This document shows positions 46,021-56,795 of a stretch of 64,000 bases of DNA, in pieces. The stretch covers positions 8,310,171 through 8,374,170 of the forward strand of contig NC_052505.1 in assembly GCF_014356525.2 (NCBI RefSeq), read 5' to 3'. The position numbers were made by a program, and so were the translations under genes. Position 1 is the stretch's first letter. Every line of letters begins with the position of its first letter. Source of the stretch: Nilaparvata lugens. Taxonomy: Eukaryota; Arthropoda; Insecta; Hemiptera; Delphacidae. The notes below the pieces were generated by a model, which made no database searches, had not been told where the DNA came from, and saw nothing but the letters and a program-made list of their open reading frames with translations.

Positions 46021-46189
46021 GAGATCAACTACGACTCTCCACGCGGGGGCGTGAGCGTGATAACGGAGAAGGGAGACATGACGACGAGCTACTTGCTGAT
46101 TCAGCGCGCCCAGGCGGCCGACTCCGGCAAGTACACGTGCAACCCGTCCAACGCCAACTCCAAGACTGTAGTCGTGCACGTGCTTAATG
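46021..46189 (+). CDS. dpr: dpr-family receptor, exon for second half of Ig domain 2
   Basis: The acceptor TTTTCTAG precedes 46021 and the donor G|GTAACA follows at 46190. It reads EINYDSPRGGVSVITEKGD, then TTSYLLIQRAQ, then ADSGKYTCNPSNANS and VVVHVLN. The NYDSPRGGVS-x-x-T, SG-x-YTC and PSNA motifs are diagnostic for dpr Ig2. The cysteine of YTC is the partner of that in the 22887 exon. The codons are strikingly GC-rich compared with the surrounding introns, supporting purifying selection. It ends in phase 1. Confidence 0.94.
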
Positions 46190-49100
46190 GTAACAGATTA
46201 CGATTCCTATTATCTTGCACCCAAATGCCCGCTTTAATAGGTGCCACACACCTTAAGTGAATAATAATTCCTGAAACGAGTTTTGCAGTTTGCTCAGTGA
46301 CTTGAATAAGTTAGCCTGTTAAATGGAATACAGTGGTAAAGTGTCCCTCTCATAAATTACCACTTGTTAATGTTGTACTTATCATCATTCTGATTTAACC
46401 AATCAGTGAACATGCTTTGTTTTGAGTAAGAAATTTGAATGAGATTGTAGATTTGTTTAATGATTCGCAATTATATTATTTTTCATGGAGTGACTGGATT
46501 CTTAATGATCGACAAGTCAATTTTCAACTCCATTATTTCTCACGGAGTGGTTGTATGGTCAACTCATGTCGATTTGAAGTTTTCAGTTGAAGCGGTTATT
46601 AAGATGTCGGGAAAATAAGTTGGAACATTGGTTTCCAAACTGAAAAGTCAACTCGATAAATTATTAGAAGAGTTGACATAGAATTTGTTTTGGAGATGAA
46701 ATACCAATTAATTACTTTCTGACATCTGCACATGTGACATATTTTTTATGAAACTACGAGTACTAAATTTACTGAATGTACCACATTAAACCATGTACCA
46801 CGTGTACCCTATTACATGAAGAATTCCTAGGGCTGGTCACTCTGTGAATTCCAGAAATGGTATAAGGCTAGCCACTAATGAGAGGAAGTGCATGTTGAAC
46901 ATGTATGCACACACACATATCGTCATACATTGTTGTCATCACAGCGAAAGGCTTCGAACAGAATTTTATTTGAGGTTTGGTTTCTGTATCTACGATTTTT
47001 TTTCTACTTCGCTGCTCTATTTGAGGTTGAATTAGTTCTGTACCATTAAAATTAATTTTTAATTGTCCAGTATATTATTTAAGGTCATTGGGTGTTTATA
47101 TCATGCTAGAAGCTACTGCCAAAAAGCTGTTTCTTGTCTGAAGCCAAGCTAAACATGCATGGTGAGCAAGTGTGAAGCTAATTAAAAAACATACATGATG
47201 AGCAAGTGTGTACACATGTTCATCATGATACACCCATGTTCTTTATGCATGCCCTGTCGTTGATGGCCAGCCTCATGCACTAACCGATCTCAATAGTAGT
47301 CAAATCTGCAATCTCGTAGAAATCATCCCGAAACCTGTTATTTATCTTATCTGATAATGAATCCATAGAAGGGAAGAGTTGGTTATGACAATGCATAATA
47401 AAAAATGTTAACAGCAAGTTCTTCTAAGTTCAATTTATTGAAGAATTATTTATTATAACTGCGTTCAAAGTTTCATCTTTTGAACGTTTCATAACCAAAT
47501 CAAGTCTATGAGGAAGCTTTAAATAACGGCATTCTTGGAAGGAATTTTCTTGTTAATGGTGGAACTGTTCAACTTTTACAAACGTAGCCTAATAGGAATG
47601 TAGTTGAAATCTGGAGATATTGTCATTGTGACATGAAATACTCTGATGGAACCAATTACTTGGGTCGTTGATACAATACTCAGAAAAGCTTTTTTGTAAA
47701 AGGGACTTGATGCTGGGAAAAATTAAATGAGCTGAGGTATTTATTCTCCGAAAAACAAAAAATGCAGGTGGAAACTGTGATTCTTGGAAGGAAATACTTT
47801 GTGAATGAAAAATCATAATTTAATACTACAATCATGAAAGAACTCTCTTTTCTTCACAATGCTAACGTAATCAGAATACAATTTGCACAGCTGTGCTAAT
47901 ATATTAAACTAGCCGTCAGGCTCGCTTCGCTCGCCATATCCGTCTAGCCGGGGGGCTCCGCCCCCTAGACCACCGTCTGGATCGTTCAGGAATGAGAACA
48001 GCAGGCTCGCTTCGCTCGCCTGCATTTTTCATTTGAGCATTTTTATCATATGTTAGGAGAATCCAGTCGGGGGTCCAGACTAAACGTCTTGCTAAACAGA
48101 TATGGCGAGCGAAGGGAGCCTGACGGCTAGTAATATAATATTCCCAGGATTGAAGTAGCAGTGCCCAATCAAAATTAAATCTTCAACTTGGTGCCAACCT
48201 AACAAAGTCAACTCAACTTAATGCCAACCTGACAAAATTATTAATTTAGTTGCCAGTTAACAACTGTTTCGAAGAGGTACTCTAGATTATAGTTCTACTA
48301 GCCGTCAGGCTCGCTTCGCACGCCATATCCGTCTAGCCAGGGGGCTCCGCCCCCTGGACCCCCGACTGGATCATTCAAGAATGAGATCAGCAGGCTCCCT
48401 TCGCTCGCCTGCATTTCTCATTTGGGCATTTTTATCATATGTTAGGACAATCCAGTCGGGGGTCCAGACTAAACGGCTGGCTAAACGGATATGGCGAGCG
48501 AAGCGATCCTGACTGCTAGTAATATAATATTCCCAGGATTGAAGTAGCAGTGCCCAATCAATTTTTCCGCGATAAATGCATAATCTTCAACTTGGTGCCA
48601 ACCTAACAAAGTCAACTCAACTTAATGCCAACCTGACAAAATTATTAATTTAGATGCCAGTTAAAAACTGTTTCGAAGAGGTACTCTATCTAGATTATAG
48701 TTCTATAGTAACATATGATATGGAAATTTCAATTATAATTAAGAGATTGGGAGAAGAAGAATATACATGCTAAAAGACGAACTTTAAACCCTTAAAAACA
48801 AAACTTAGAGTTAGAATATTACCAAAAGATTTCTTAGTGCGCCTCTAAAGGGCCAACTGAACATACCTATCAAATTTGAACGTTTTTGGTCCGGTAGATT
48901 TTTAGTTATGCGAGTGAGTGAGTGAGTGAGTCAGTCAGTCAGTCAGTGAGTGAGTGCTGCCATTTCGCTTTTATATATATAGATAGTAACATAATGATAT
49001 GGAAATTACAATTATAATTAAGAGATTGGGAGAAGAAGAATATACATGCTAAAAGACGAACTTTAAACCCTAAAAACAACCCTTAGAGTTAAAATATTGC

Positions 49101-52016
49101 CAAAAGATTTCCAAGTGCGCCTCTAAAGGGCCAACTGAACATACTTACCAAATTTGAACGTTTTTGGTCCGGTAGATTTTTAGTTATGCTAGTGAGTGAG
49201 TAAGTGAATGAGTCAGTCAGTCAGTCAGTCAGTCAGTGAGTGCTATTCCGCTTTTATATATAAAGATTCAGTGCGAAATATAGCGCGTTCATTTCCTCTT
49301 CGCTTGAATTGAATTTCTATCGGATTGTGATACATCCTCACTCAATATTCATATTAATATTCATGCATAATCACTGAAAATTCAAAATATTAAAACATAC
49401 TTTTCCGCGGATGGTGCACCAGGAGTGAGATTCTGTTAATGTGAATTGGGGAATATTAGGCAGATCTAATGTGGGCAACCTTCTCTAATAGAGAAGGCTG
49501 ATCGATGAAAAAAAAATGAACTTGCTCTTTTATGTATAGCATCTTAGTTCTGTTTTTTTCAATTCATCAGTAGAGAGAAAGCTCTATATTAAAACGTTCA
49601 TCCAGCAATACTCAACTTTATCAGCCTTATGATCCTGCTACAATCCAAATCACTTCATTAGAAACAACTGTGAGTCAAAGACTGAAATAGATTTTCGATC
49701 TCAACGTAACGTTTAAAGGCTACATTCATAGTCACCTCGTATAGTTCACGATAGTGTGGGAATAGCTTCAAAATACGTCATTGTACAAATTAGAATTTAA
49801 CTCAATAAGCATATTTCTCAACAAAGTTATATATTACATTTCACATACAATTATCATGCTAATTAATTCGGAAGGTTCAACTTCAATACCAATGTTATTT
49901 AGTGAATTTGTTTAATTAATCACATTCTCTCCTTCCGTGATGTATATGCATCTATTCATTATGAAGCTTATTAATCAAACCACTATTTGTAACCTAAATT
50001 TTCACTACGGAAGCAGCTTCAATTGTTAACTACTTACTATGTTGAACTAGTAGTGTGAAACTCAAGTTGTTTAAATGCTATCTCTTGTAGTAATCTATAC
50101 GTAATACTCAACCTATCATTTGAGTCGGAGTTCAAACTGTTCGGGAATTCTGCTATTCACTCAAAGACAGTAACTAATGCTGTAATCTTGTAGACTCTCA
50201 TTGGTTGGAATTGAATCGTTGTTCCCCAATAGCTCCATGGAACAAAGCATGAGAGACTGCGCCGCTACTCTGAATTAGCGATGAACTTGCTATTCACATT
50301 GAATACATTAAGCTTGCAATTCAGATTTTCCAATACCAATCGATGAGGATTTTGATCTTCAATTCCAAAGGGATTGGAATAGAATAGGTTTTATTGATCA
50401 ACAGATATATACATGGATCTTGTCAGTAGGTACGCAGAGATATGTCAGGTACAAAGGTAGAGAAAACATAAAACAATGTCAGACAACATAACAAAATATC
50501 AGATAACATGAAACAAAACTTCAGATTACATCAAGGTACCTAGAATACATTCTAGGTACATTGAATAACATTAAATTTGCGTGGAGACAATGGTATGGAA
50601 CTAGTGTTTCATAGATCATATGCTTCCAAAACCAGTTCCACTGAAAATTAAGTATCATACCTGATTAATCATATTGTCTTTAGTTAGGCCTATTTTTCTA
50701 TTCACAATCACGTATGTGGGATATCTTTATGAGCGAGTATTATACGACAACATTGGCTTTTCTGGTCAGATAATTCACAAATCTATAAGGTCAGCATAGC
50801 AGAAAAAGTAACACAGTGAATATTATTGATGATTTAATTTGTGGAAGCCCTAGATAAAGAGCGAGCAGCGTGAACGCTTTTAGGAAAATGAACCAAGCTG
50901 TAAAATCTACAACTACTCATTCTAACTGATTCGAATCTCGAGGGATGTGTCAGTTGCATGCCATTCGTGTTTGATGCTCTGGAGAATGAGAAATGACAGA
51001 ACTGTGCCATGATGTATACGATATATACATCAGTTCAGTGCAAAAATATACAGTTGAGTGACGAAAAATGCGAAGTGTGGCGGTAGCATGGCGTCGTCAG
51101 CAATGTTGTTAAATTACCAGCAACTGCATGCAGTTTAAAAAACGTGTCACCTCTTGACACAGCTGGGCCAATTGCCACGCAATGACGATCATTTGTCATG
51201 CTAGTCGTCTCCATGCATCAACAAATTACTCTTTTTCCGAGTCTGTTGAGACCAGAAAAAGCACACAGTTATTGCAAACGCTGCAAATTTTGATCAGATC
51301 ACTCTAGTTCAATAACGAGTAAAATGGTAGTAGGCTTGAACTACCTGAGCTATCACAAAACTCTTATCTCGAGATCTCGATGGAATTCTGGACTCCTGGA
51401 TGTGGCTGGAGTTGGAAGTCGTGTCTTACCAGGAATATTTGAGAAAATTATAATGATTTGATAAAAAAAGATGGGACACACAAAATTCATTGTAAGGTGG
51501 CGCACTTTGGGATAAGAATATGGAGACTTTGTATTCTATCAACTACCAGAATGAAAAATCATCACATACGAACAAATATGAAAAAATACAAAAACAGATT
51601 GATAAAATCATTCATTCATCGAATTCAATATTGTCAGACAATCGTATCAATCCATAGAGCTCACTACAATAATTTCTGTTGGAAGATGCCCCAAAGTAGT
51701 CGTTAGTTGTTGGTAGGTTGGTAGACTTGAATATTGGAGTGAGCTATGCTTTTCAATAACTTATTGACACCACACTCATTGCGATATCATGCAGAATATT
51801 TTGATGTGATATTGAAATAGGTGATTCCCATCAAAGTGTGAATTTCTGATACGATGATAATTTAATCAATTATTCACATCTTCTTCTTCCATGATTATAA
51901 ATGCATCCATTCATTGAGGATTAAGCTAAAATTTCCTAACGAAATGGTATACTTTTGTTAGACTATTATTGTAGCGAGATGTGACTGTTGTCTTTAGATT
52001 TTGTCGTCTGTTCCAG
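46190..52016 (+). other. dpr intron, about 5.8 kb
   Basis: The donor GTAACA is at 46190; the acceptor GTTCCAG ends at 52016. Besides the AABB repeat block at 47909-49266 there is AT-rich sequence without host exons. Bases 50376-50600 on the - strand end in CAATAAAACCTATTCTATTCC and could be another truncated LINE tail, but only weakly. Confidence 0.8.
47909..49266. mobile_element. AABB tandem repeat block with GC-rich palindromic heads and (TA)n-AGAT ends
   Basis: Unit A occurs at 47909 and 48298 (389-bp offset). Each copy begins with an inverted-repeat segment (47909-48130 and 48298-48519) whose ends are CTAGCCGTCAGGCTCGCTTC and its reverse complement, with a second palindrome GCAGGCTCGCTTCGCTCGCC-TGC inside. 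Unit B occurs at 48707 and 48984 (277-bp offset). Each copy contains AACGTTTTTGGTCCGGTAG, then runs of GTGAGTGA and GTCAGTCA, then GCTTTTATATATA...AGAT. The whole looks like one non-autonomous element whose front and back halves were each duplicated in place. A distant relative with similar ends is at 59527-60338. Confidence 0.75.
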
Positions 52017-52117
52017 GAGAGCACCCAGCAGCAATGCAACACGGTGGTCAGCTTCGCCTACAGAATCCTATGAGTGTTTTCATCATCAGTGCCACAGTCA
52101 TCCTTTTAGGCTCGTGA
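52017..52117 (+). CDS. dpr: dpr-family receptor, last visible exon with hydrophobic C-terminal tail
   Basis: The acceptor GTTCCAG ends at 52016. The leading GA completes the split codon (G+GA = Gly), giving NGEHPAAMQHGGQLRLQNP, followed by a hydrophobic stretch MSVFIISATVILLGS and TGA at 52115-52117. GEHPAAMQ directly after the Ig2 end is a strong dpr signature. A short hydrophobic tail with no cytoplasmic part fits a GPI-anchor signal or short membrane anchor. One caution: the stop overlaps a good donor sequence (TC|GTGAGT at 52114), so an alternative splice to a further exon beyond the window is possible. Confidence 0.87.
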
Positions 52118-52995
52118 GTGTAATGCTGAAGAAATGACATGAGTTCGACTGTTATTGACTCTGTAAATACTGTAAGAATGTTGTTTTTCAAGAGAAATTA
52201 TTGTTGATGGAACTGATAAAATGTGTGATGAAACTCTTTGTACTTCGGATAATCAGTGTGAATAGTCTACCCACGACTCACTTTCTCACAATATAATAAA
52301 AGTGTTGATGTGGAAAATCGTAATCTATCTTCATCACTTGTTTAGACAGGAACAATGATCAAAATAATCACCAAATTTCTTATTTCAAAGGGATGAATTT
52401 ACTGAATCAACTTAAAATTAATATTAGTATCCCAATATCTATAAAGCTACTCCATGAATGTAGCTTCATCACAATTTATTATCAACCATATTGATGACTA
52501 ATGTATTCCAGCATTGAAAAAATTGAGATCCCATAAGAATTTGTAGAAGTGATATTTTTCTATTCCTCAAGTAAATCAGTAGCAGTGGTCATCGTAACCT
52601 GTGATCTGTAACAGATATCTCATAAAAGTAATTCTTGTATTGGTTTAAATGTTAGATTTTCATTTCAAAGTGGAGGTTACAGAATTTGAAAATGTCTTAT
52701 TGTTAACAGTATCATAATAATCGCAATAGTGGAGATGTACTATTATCCACGATTTGGAGCTCATGATCAATGTTATGTAATGTTAAATTCTTGTACTATT
52801 TAAATACCTATACCATGTAAATAATGACAAGACTTAGTGATTTAATCCAGACAGTAATAAGTAATGCTCTGTATTTTGATGGAAGTACCTATATGAGAAT
52901 GAGTACTTTATCGTACATAAGGTAAGTTGTATAGCAATTAACCTTCGAATCCAATATCTGAAAAGTGATTCTCTATTGTTAATGTTCCCTTTCCA

Positions 52996-53001
52996 AATAA
53001 A
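52996..53001 (+). terminator. Candidate AATAAA polyadenylation signal for dpr
   Basis: The canonical AATAAA hexamer lies about 880 bp after the dpr stop and is followed by a TTGTTTTTCTTGTTG-type U/G-rich stretch within 30 bp, the usual layout of a cleavage site. Other AT-rich near matches exist nearby, so the choice is tentative. Confidence 0.35.
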
Positions 53002-55682
53002 AATTGAGATTATTATTTGTTTTTCTTGTTGAGATTTTATTCCATCCCGAATGATCCAGGACTCTCAGTCCACTTTTTACAGTTGAGTCTTCAAAATAAC
53101 ATTACAATCATTGCAATTATTAGATTCTTCCTTCAACCAAGAATGAAGGAGTTCTGAGAAACCATTGTTGATAAAATGTGATTTCAAGAAATTGGAAACT
53201 GAAGAGGAATGCATTGAGAAATTATATATTGATGTTTAAATGCATTATGATTTCATTTCTATCCAGATAAATATGTCTCATAGTTTTTGGGAATGAAAAG
53301 AACATTGAATTTGACGAAATTTGAACAGACACCATTCGCATTTTCACTAATGTGCAAAAAATATGTCTGCGGAGGAAATCTGGGATTTCATGTCTTGCCT
53401 AGAATAATGATATAATATTAATTATGTTCTCTACATTTCGATTCAAAGTTTATCGTGCCTATCATTATGGAGTGAGTGAATCTTATAAAGTTCATTCATT
53501 TATAGTTATGAATTTCATTTATGATGAATTAATGGGATTTCTGAACTGCCAATAAAACGTTGTCGAATGAAAACATTGTCAATGCATAGGCCCATATTCA
53601 CAAATCAAAGTTTTTCTTGTTTCTGAAATTCAGAAACATGAAAAAATTATTACCACCACAACTACACGATACAAAATTGATTCGAATATGAATTTCAAGT
53701 GAATAAGGAACTATTTCGGTGATAACATTATTCCTAGAACGAGAACTATAGAATCCAGTGTGATATCAGTCAGACAACCTAATCCCTGAATAGTGGTAGA
53801 TCCCAATAAGAGCCTTTCAAAAGATCAATCTATCTGACTCCCTTCAGCCACGATAAGAACTAATAATTAATCAATGATGGTTTCATTAGGAACTTGGGTA
53901 ATAGCTCTTTATAATGGCTCTCTCTAAAGTGGTAAGAAACCAATAACTCAAGAAACTCCACCGGATCAGAAATTAATTTGGACCGAAGTTAATCGTTACC
54001 TTAATATCTATTAAACCTAGCTCTATCGATGGGAGAACATTTGCAAATTTTCAAAATTTGATGTGATATTTCTTGTTCTTGAGGAAGTAAAGTCAGGGAT
54101 TGTGATGACTCGAAGTTTCTTAAACGAAAGAGTTGTGACGTTAAATATCATGATATTATAGGGGAACTTATATTGATTACATTATTTTGCCGATTCTTTT
54201 TGCATTGTTTGTTAGTAACACACTCCATTGCAGACTTTAATTATCATATTTTGGATAGAAAAAACAATGTGGAATTCACTAGAAGATGTAAACAACTGAA
54301 AAAATATTATTGAAATCATCATTAGTAAAACTGTTACTCTGTTGGAATTGCCAACATTGTTCCCAAAAAAAAAAAACATTTAAAATTCAAGGCCGGAACA
54401 AAATAAAACGTTTATGGAATCATATTCTAAAGGACAGAATAGAATAAAAAGCTTGAAGGGAAAATAGAAGAATACACTGGGAAAAGACAGTGATGGAGAA
54501 ATTGGTTTAGAAATAAAAATCTTCACAAATTGATAAGGGAATTGGCTGCTTTCGCACTGCCAATTTTACTTGTCCATCTCAATCACCCTTTCCACTCCCT
54601 TCCCACCCAGTGAACAATGGAGATTCAGTCAGCAGGGAGCTATTGTCTCTGAATTATTCTTTCATCAAATCTGGAGATGAAACTTCAGGAAGCAGAAATT
54701 TCTCAATGCTGACCAACTCTCTCTGCTGACAGACACACTTTGTCTCTCGAAGGGAAGCAAAAAATTTTCGATGAAATAAAGGAAAAATCTTCCTCCATAG
54801 AGGTTAAACAATGAACGTTCCATTCCACGTTGAAAATATGAAAGCAATCTCGTTTGAAATTTATGCAAATCGTCAGAGTTATGGCTGTTTCAGCAGCGAT
54901 GGATGATGTTTCATGAATATTTATCCTCGAATTTATAAGAAAACCGATATTGTAATATCTTGAACGCAGGCCAATATAATTCAATACCGACTTTGATTCT
55001 CGGTAGGCTCCGTGAGAGTAATATCTTATTTGAAGATTGAGATTCAGAAGAACATGCTTCGAAGACTGCTTTCATCTGCATGATTGTAATATTATTAGTG
55101 AATTCATAAAATTAAATGGAATATCCAAGAGAATTAAAAAAAACTAGTACAAGAGGCACTCTTCATCAGTTTTTTCCAAATTGCATTAATAATATGGAAA
55201 TTTAACTTTTCCCAAAAAATTGAATCTGGAATGAAATAACTAGATTCAATAAGTGCCGTATCTCAAAAATGATGTGGGCTGAATCATACAGGCTGCAAGG
55301 GTCATATCGAATCGAAATCTTATTGATATGATGAAACCGTTCTGATTATAATAAAATGCTCTTTCTTGAATTCAATCAGTTCAGCAATTCGATTTTTTGC
55401 ACTTTGATTATGATCACAACGTCTTTTTCCACAATTTTACAGTACATTTCACTGAATGGTTGAATACAAGAAATAACTAGACTAATTTGTGATACTACAA
55501 AAATTTCACCTCTCATTTAAACAATCGTATGACTCTCATCCAAGATAACTGAGTATCTATCGGAGATTGGATTGATAATTTATGGCAGCGATTTGTATGT
55601 TGACTGTTAAGATGTTTTTGGAATTGATGAATAGAAATACCAAACATTACCTTTCAGTGAACTATCCAATGTCCTTTTTGTG

Positions 55683-55904
55683 TAGTTGAGAAGTTGATAT
55701 TGTGGTAATTATTCATATTGAATGAAAAAGACAAAGAAATTGTCAAAAACCACAGATTTATTGATACTTAGAAGGACCGGTTTCGGTTATTCGGTGATAA
55801 ACTTTTTATCAGAGATTGACAATGGTGTAATAAACGGAACCGGTCTTTCTAAGTATCAATAAATCTGTAGTTTTTGACAATTTCTTAGTCTTTTTCATTC
55901 AATA
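55683..55904. mobile_element. Foldback repeat (ACCGGTTTCGG family), second hairpin copy
   Basis: The arms are 55717-55787 (from ATTGAATGAAAAAGAC) and about 55806-55904 (to TTTTTCATTCAAT). They share the ACCGGTTTCGGTTATT core with 1953-2051 and 35246-35467. The preceding 34 bases are the inverted counterpart of 35468-35505. The left arm is shortened near the centre, which explains the smaller size. Confidence 0.7.
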
Positions 55905-56253
55905 TCCAATGTACGTATTGTAGGTACATTGTTACCATTAGTATGACAAGCGCAATTCATTCACTAGCTCATCCCGGTTACGGACGGTACCATCGTCAAT
56001 TCGATATAACGGTTGTTTGGTTTTACTATAATACTAATTGATAAATTTTCATATCTTGGAGTCCTAGACCAATAACCTTTGGTCGAGCTGTTGAATGTTT
56101 GAGGTTTTCGAAGCAAGAGAATGAGAGGAAAAGCAGATAGTTTAACCCCAACTCAAGTTTATTCGAAATATTACAATATTTCGACCAGTTCAATCCAGAT
56201 GTCGCTGGAAGACGAATGGAATTTCTCAGGGAGTTCAAGGTGACAGTATAAAG

Positions 56254-56428
56254 CCCCACACACACACACACTGATTTTTGTTCGTACGGTATTTTGCCGT
56301 CCTTATAAGTTCTATTGGATTAAACAGATGATTTCAAACAAATGATGTTTGTCAAGTTCCGTTCAATCTGATAGAATTCATAAGGACGGCAAAATATCGT
56401 ACGAACAAAAATCGATGTTTGTGTGGGG
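56254..56428. mobile_element. Palindromic MITE with CCCCACACA ends, copy 1
   Basis: The 175-bp stretch folds on itself: CCCCACACA...GATTTTTGTTCGTACG outward on the left and CGTACGAACAAAAATCGATG...GTGTGGGG on the right. Between them are TTTTGCCGTCCTTAT and its complement ATAAGGACGGCAAAA. It has no coding capacity. Two related copies follow within 400 bp. Confidence 0.8.
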
Positions 56429-56530
56429 TTTTAGGCTATAGCAGAGGAAAGACACTGTCTATTCTCCAGGTATTTTTTACAAGTCTAGCAAGCACTCTGC
56501 CATCTGTCTCTACACAGTTAAGCCCGCCTG

Positions 56531-56690
56531 CACGCACACACACACATATATATTTTTGTTCGTAATATATCTTTCCATCCTTATGAATTCTACCAGATTG
56601 AACGGAACTTGTCAAACATCATCTGTTAAATCTAATAGAAACTATGAGGACGACAAAATATCGTACGAACAAAACTCGAAGTGTGTGTGT
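56531..56690. mobile_element. Palindromic MITE, copy 2
   Basis: The ends are CACGCACACACACAC and GTGTGTGTGT, with inner inverted blocks TTTTTGTTCGTA and TACGAACAAAA, and CATCCTTATGAATTCTA facing CTATGAGGACGACAAAA. The copy is diverged from that at 56254 but clearly the same family. Confidence 0.7.
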
Positions 56691-56710
56691 ATCTATCTCA
56701 TTTCGAACAG

Positions 56711-56795
56711 ATAATGCAAGTCAAATTGAGTTCAATCTGATAGAATTCATAGGGATGGCAAAATATCGTACGTCCAAAAATCGATGTGTGTGTAA
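56711..56795. mobile_element. Palindromic MITE, solo half copy
   Basis: Only the right half is present: TTCAATCTGATAGAATTCAT, then GGGATGGCAAAATATCGTACG and CAAAAATCGATGTGTGTGT. It matches the right arms of the two preceding copies. The short open frame running across it is not a gene. Confidence 0.7.

Noticed and set aside
47909..48519. CRISPR-like array from the repeated CGCTTCGCTCGCC motif
   Set aside because: Eukaryotic context, two long units only, and the repeats are arms of palindromes and not regularly spaced direct repeats.
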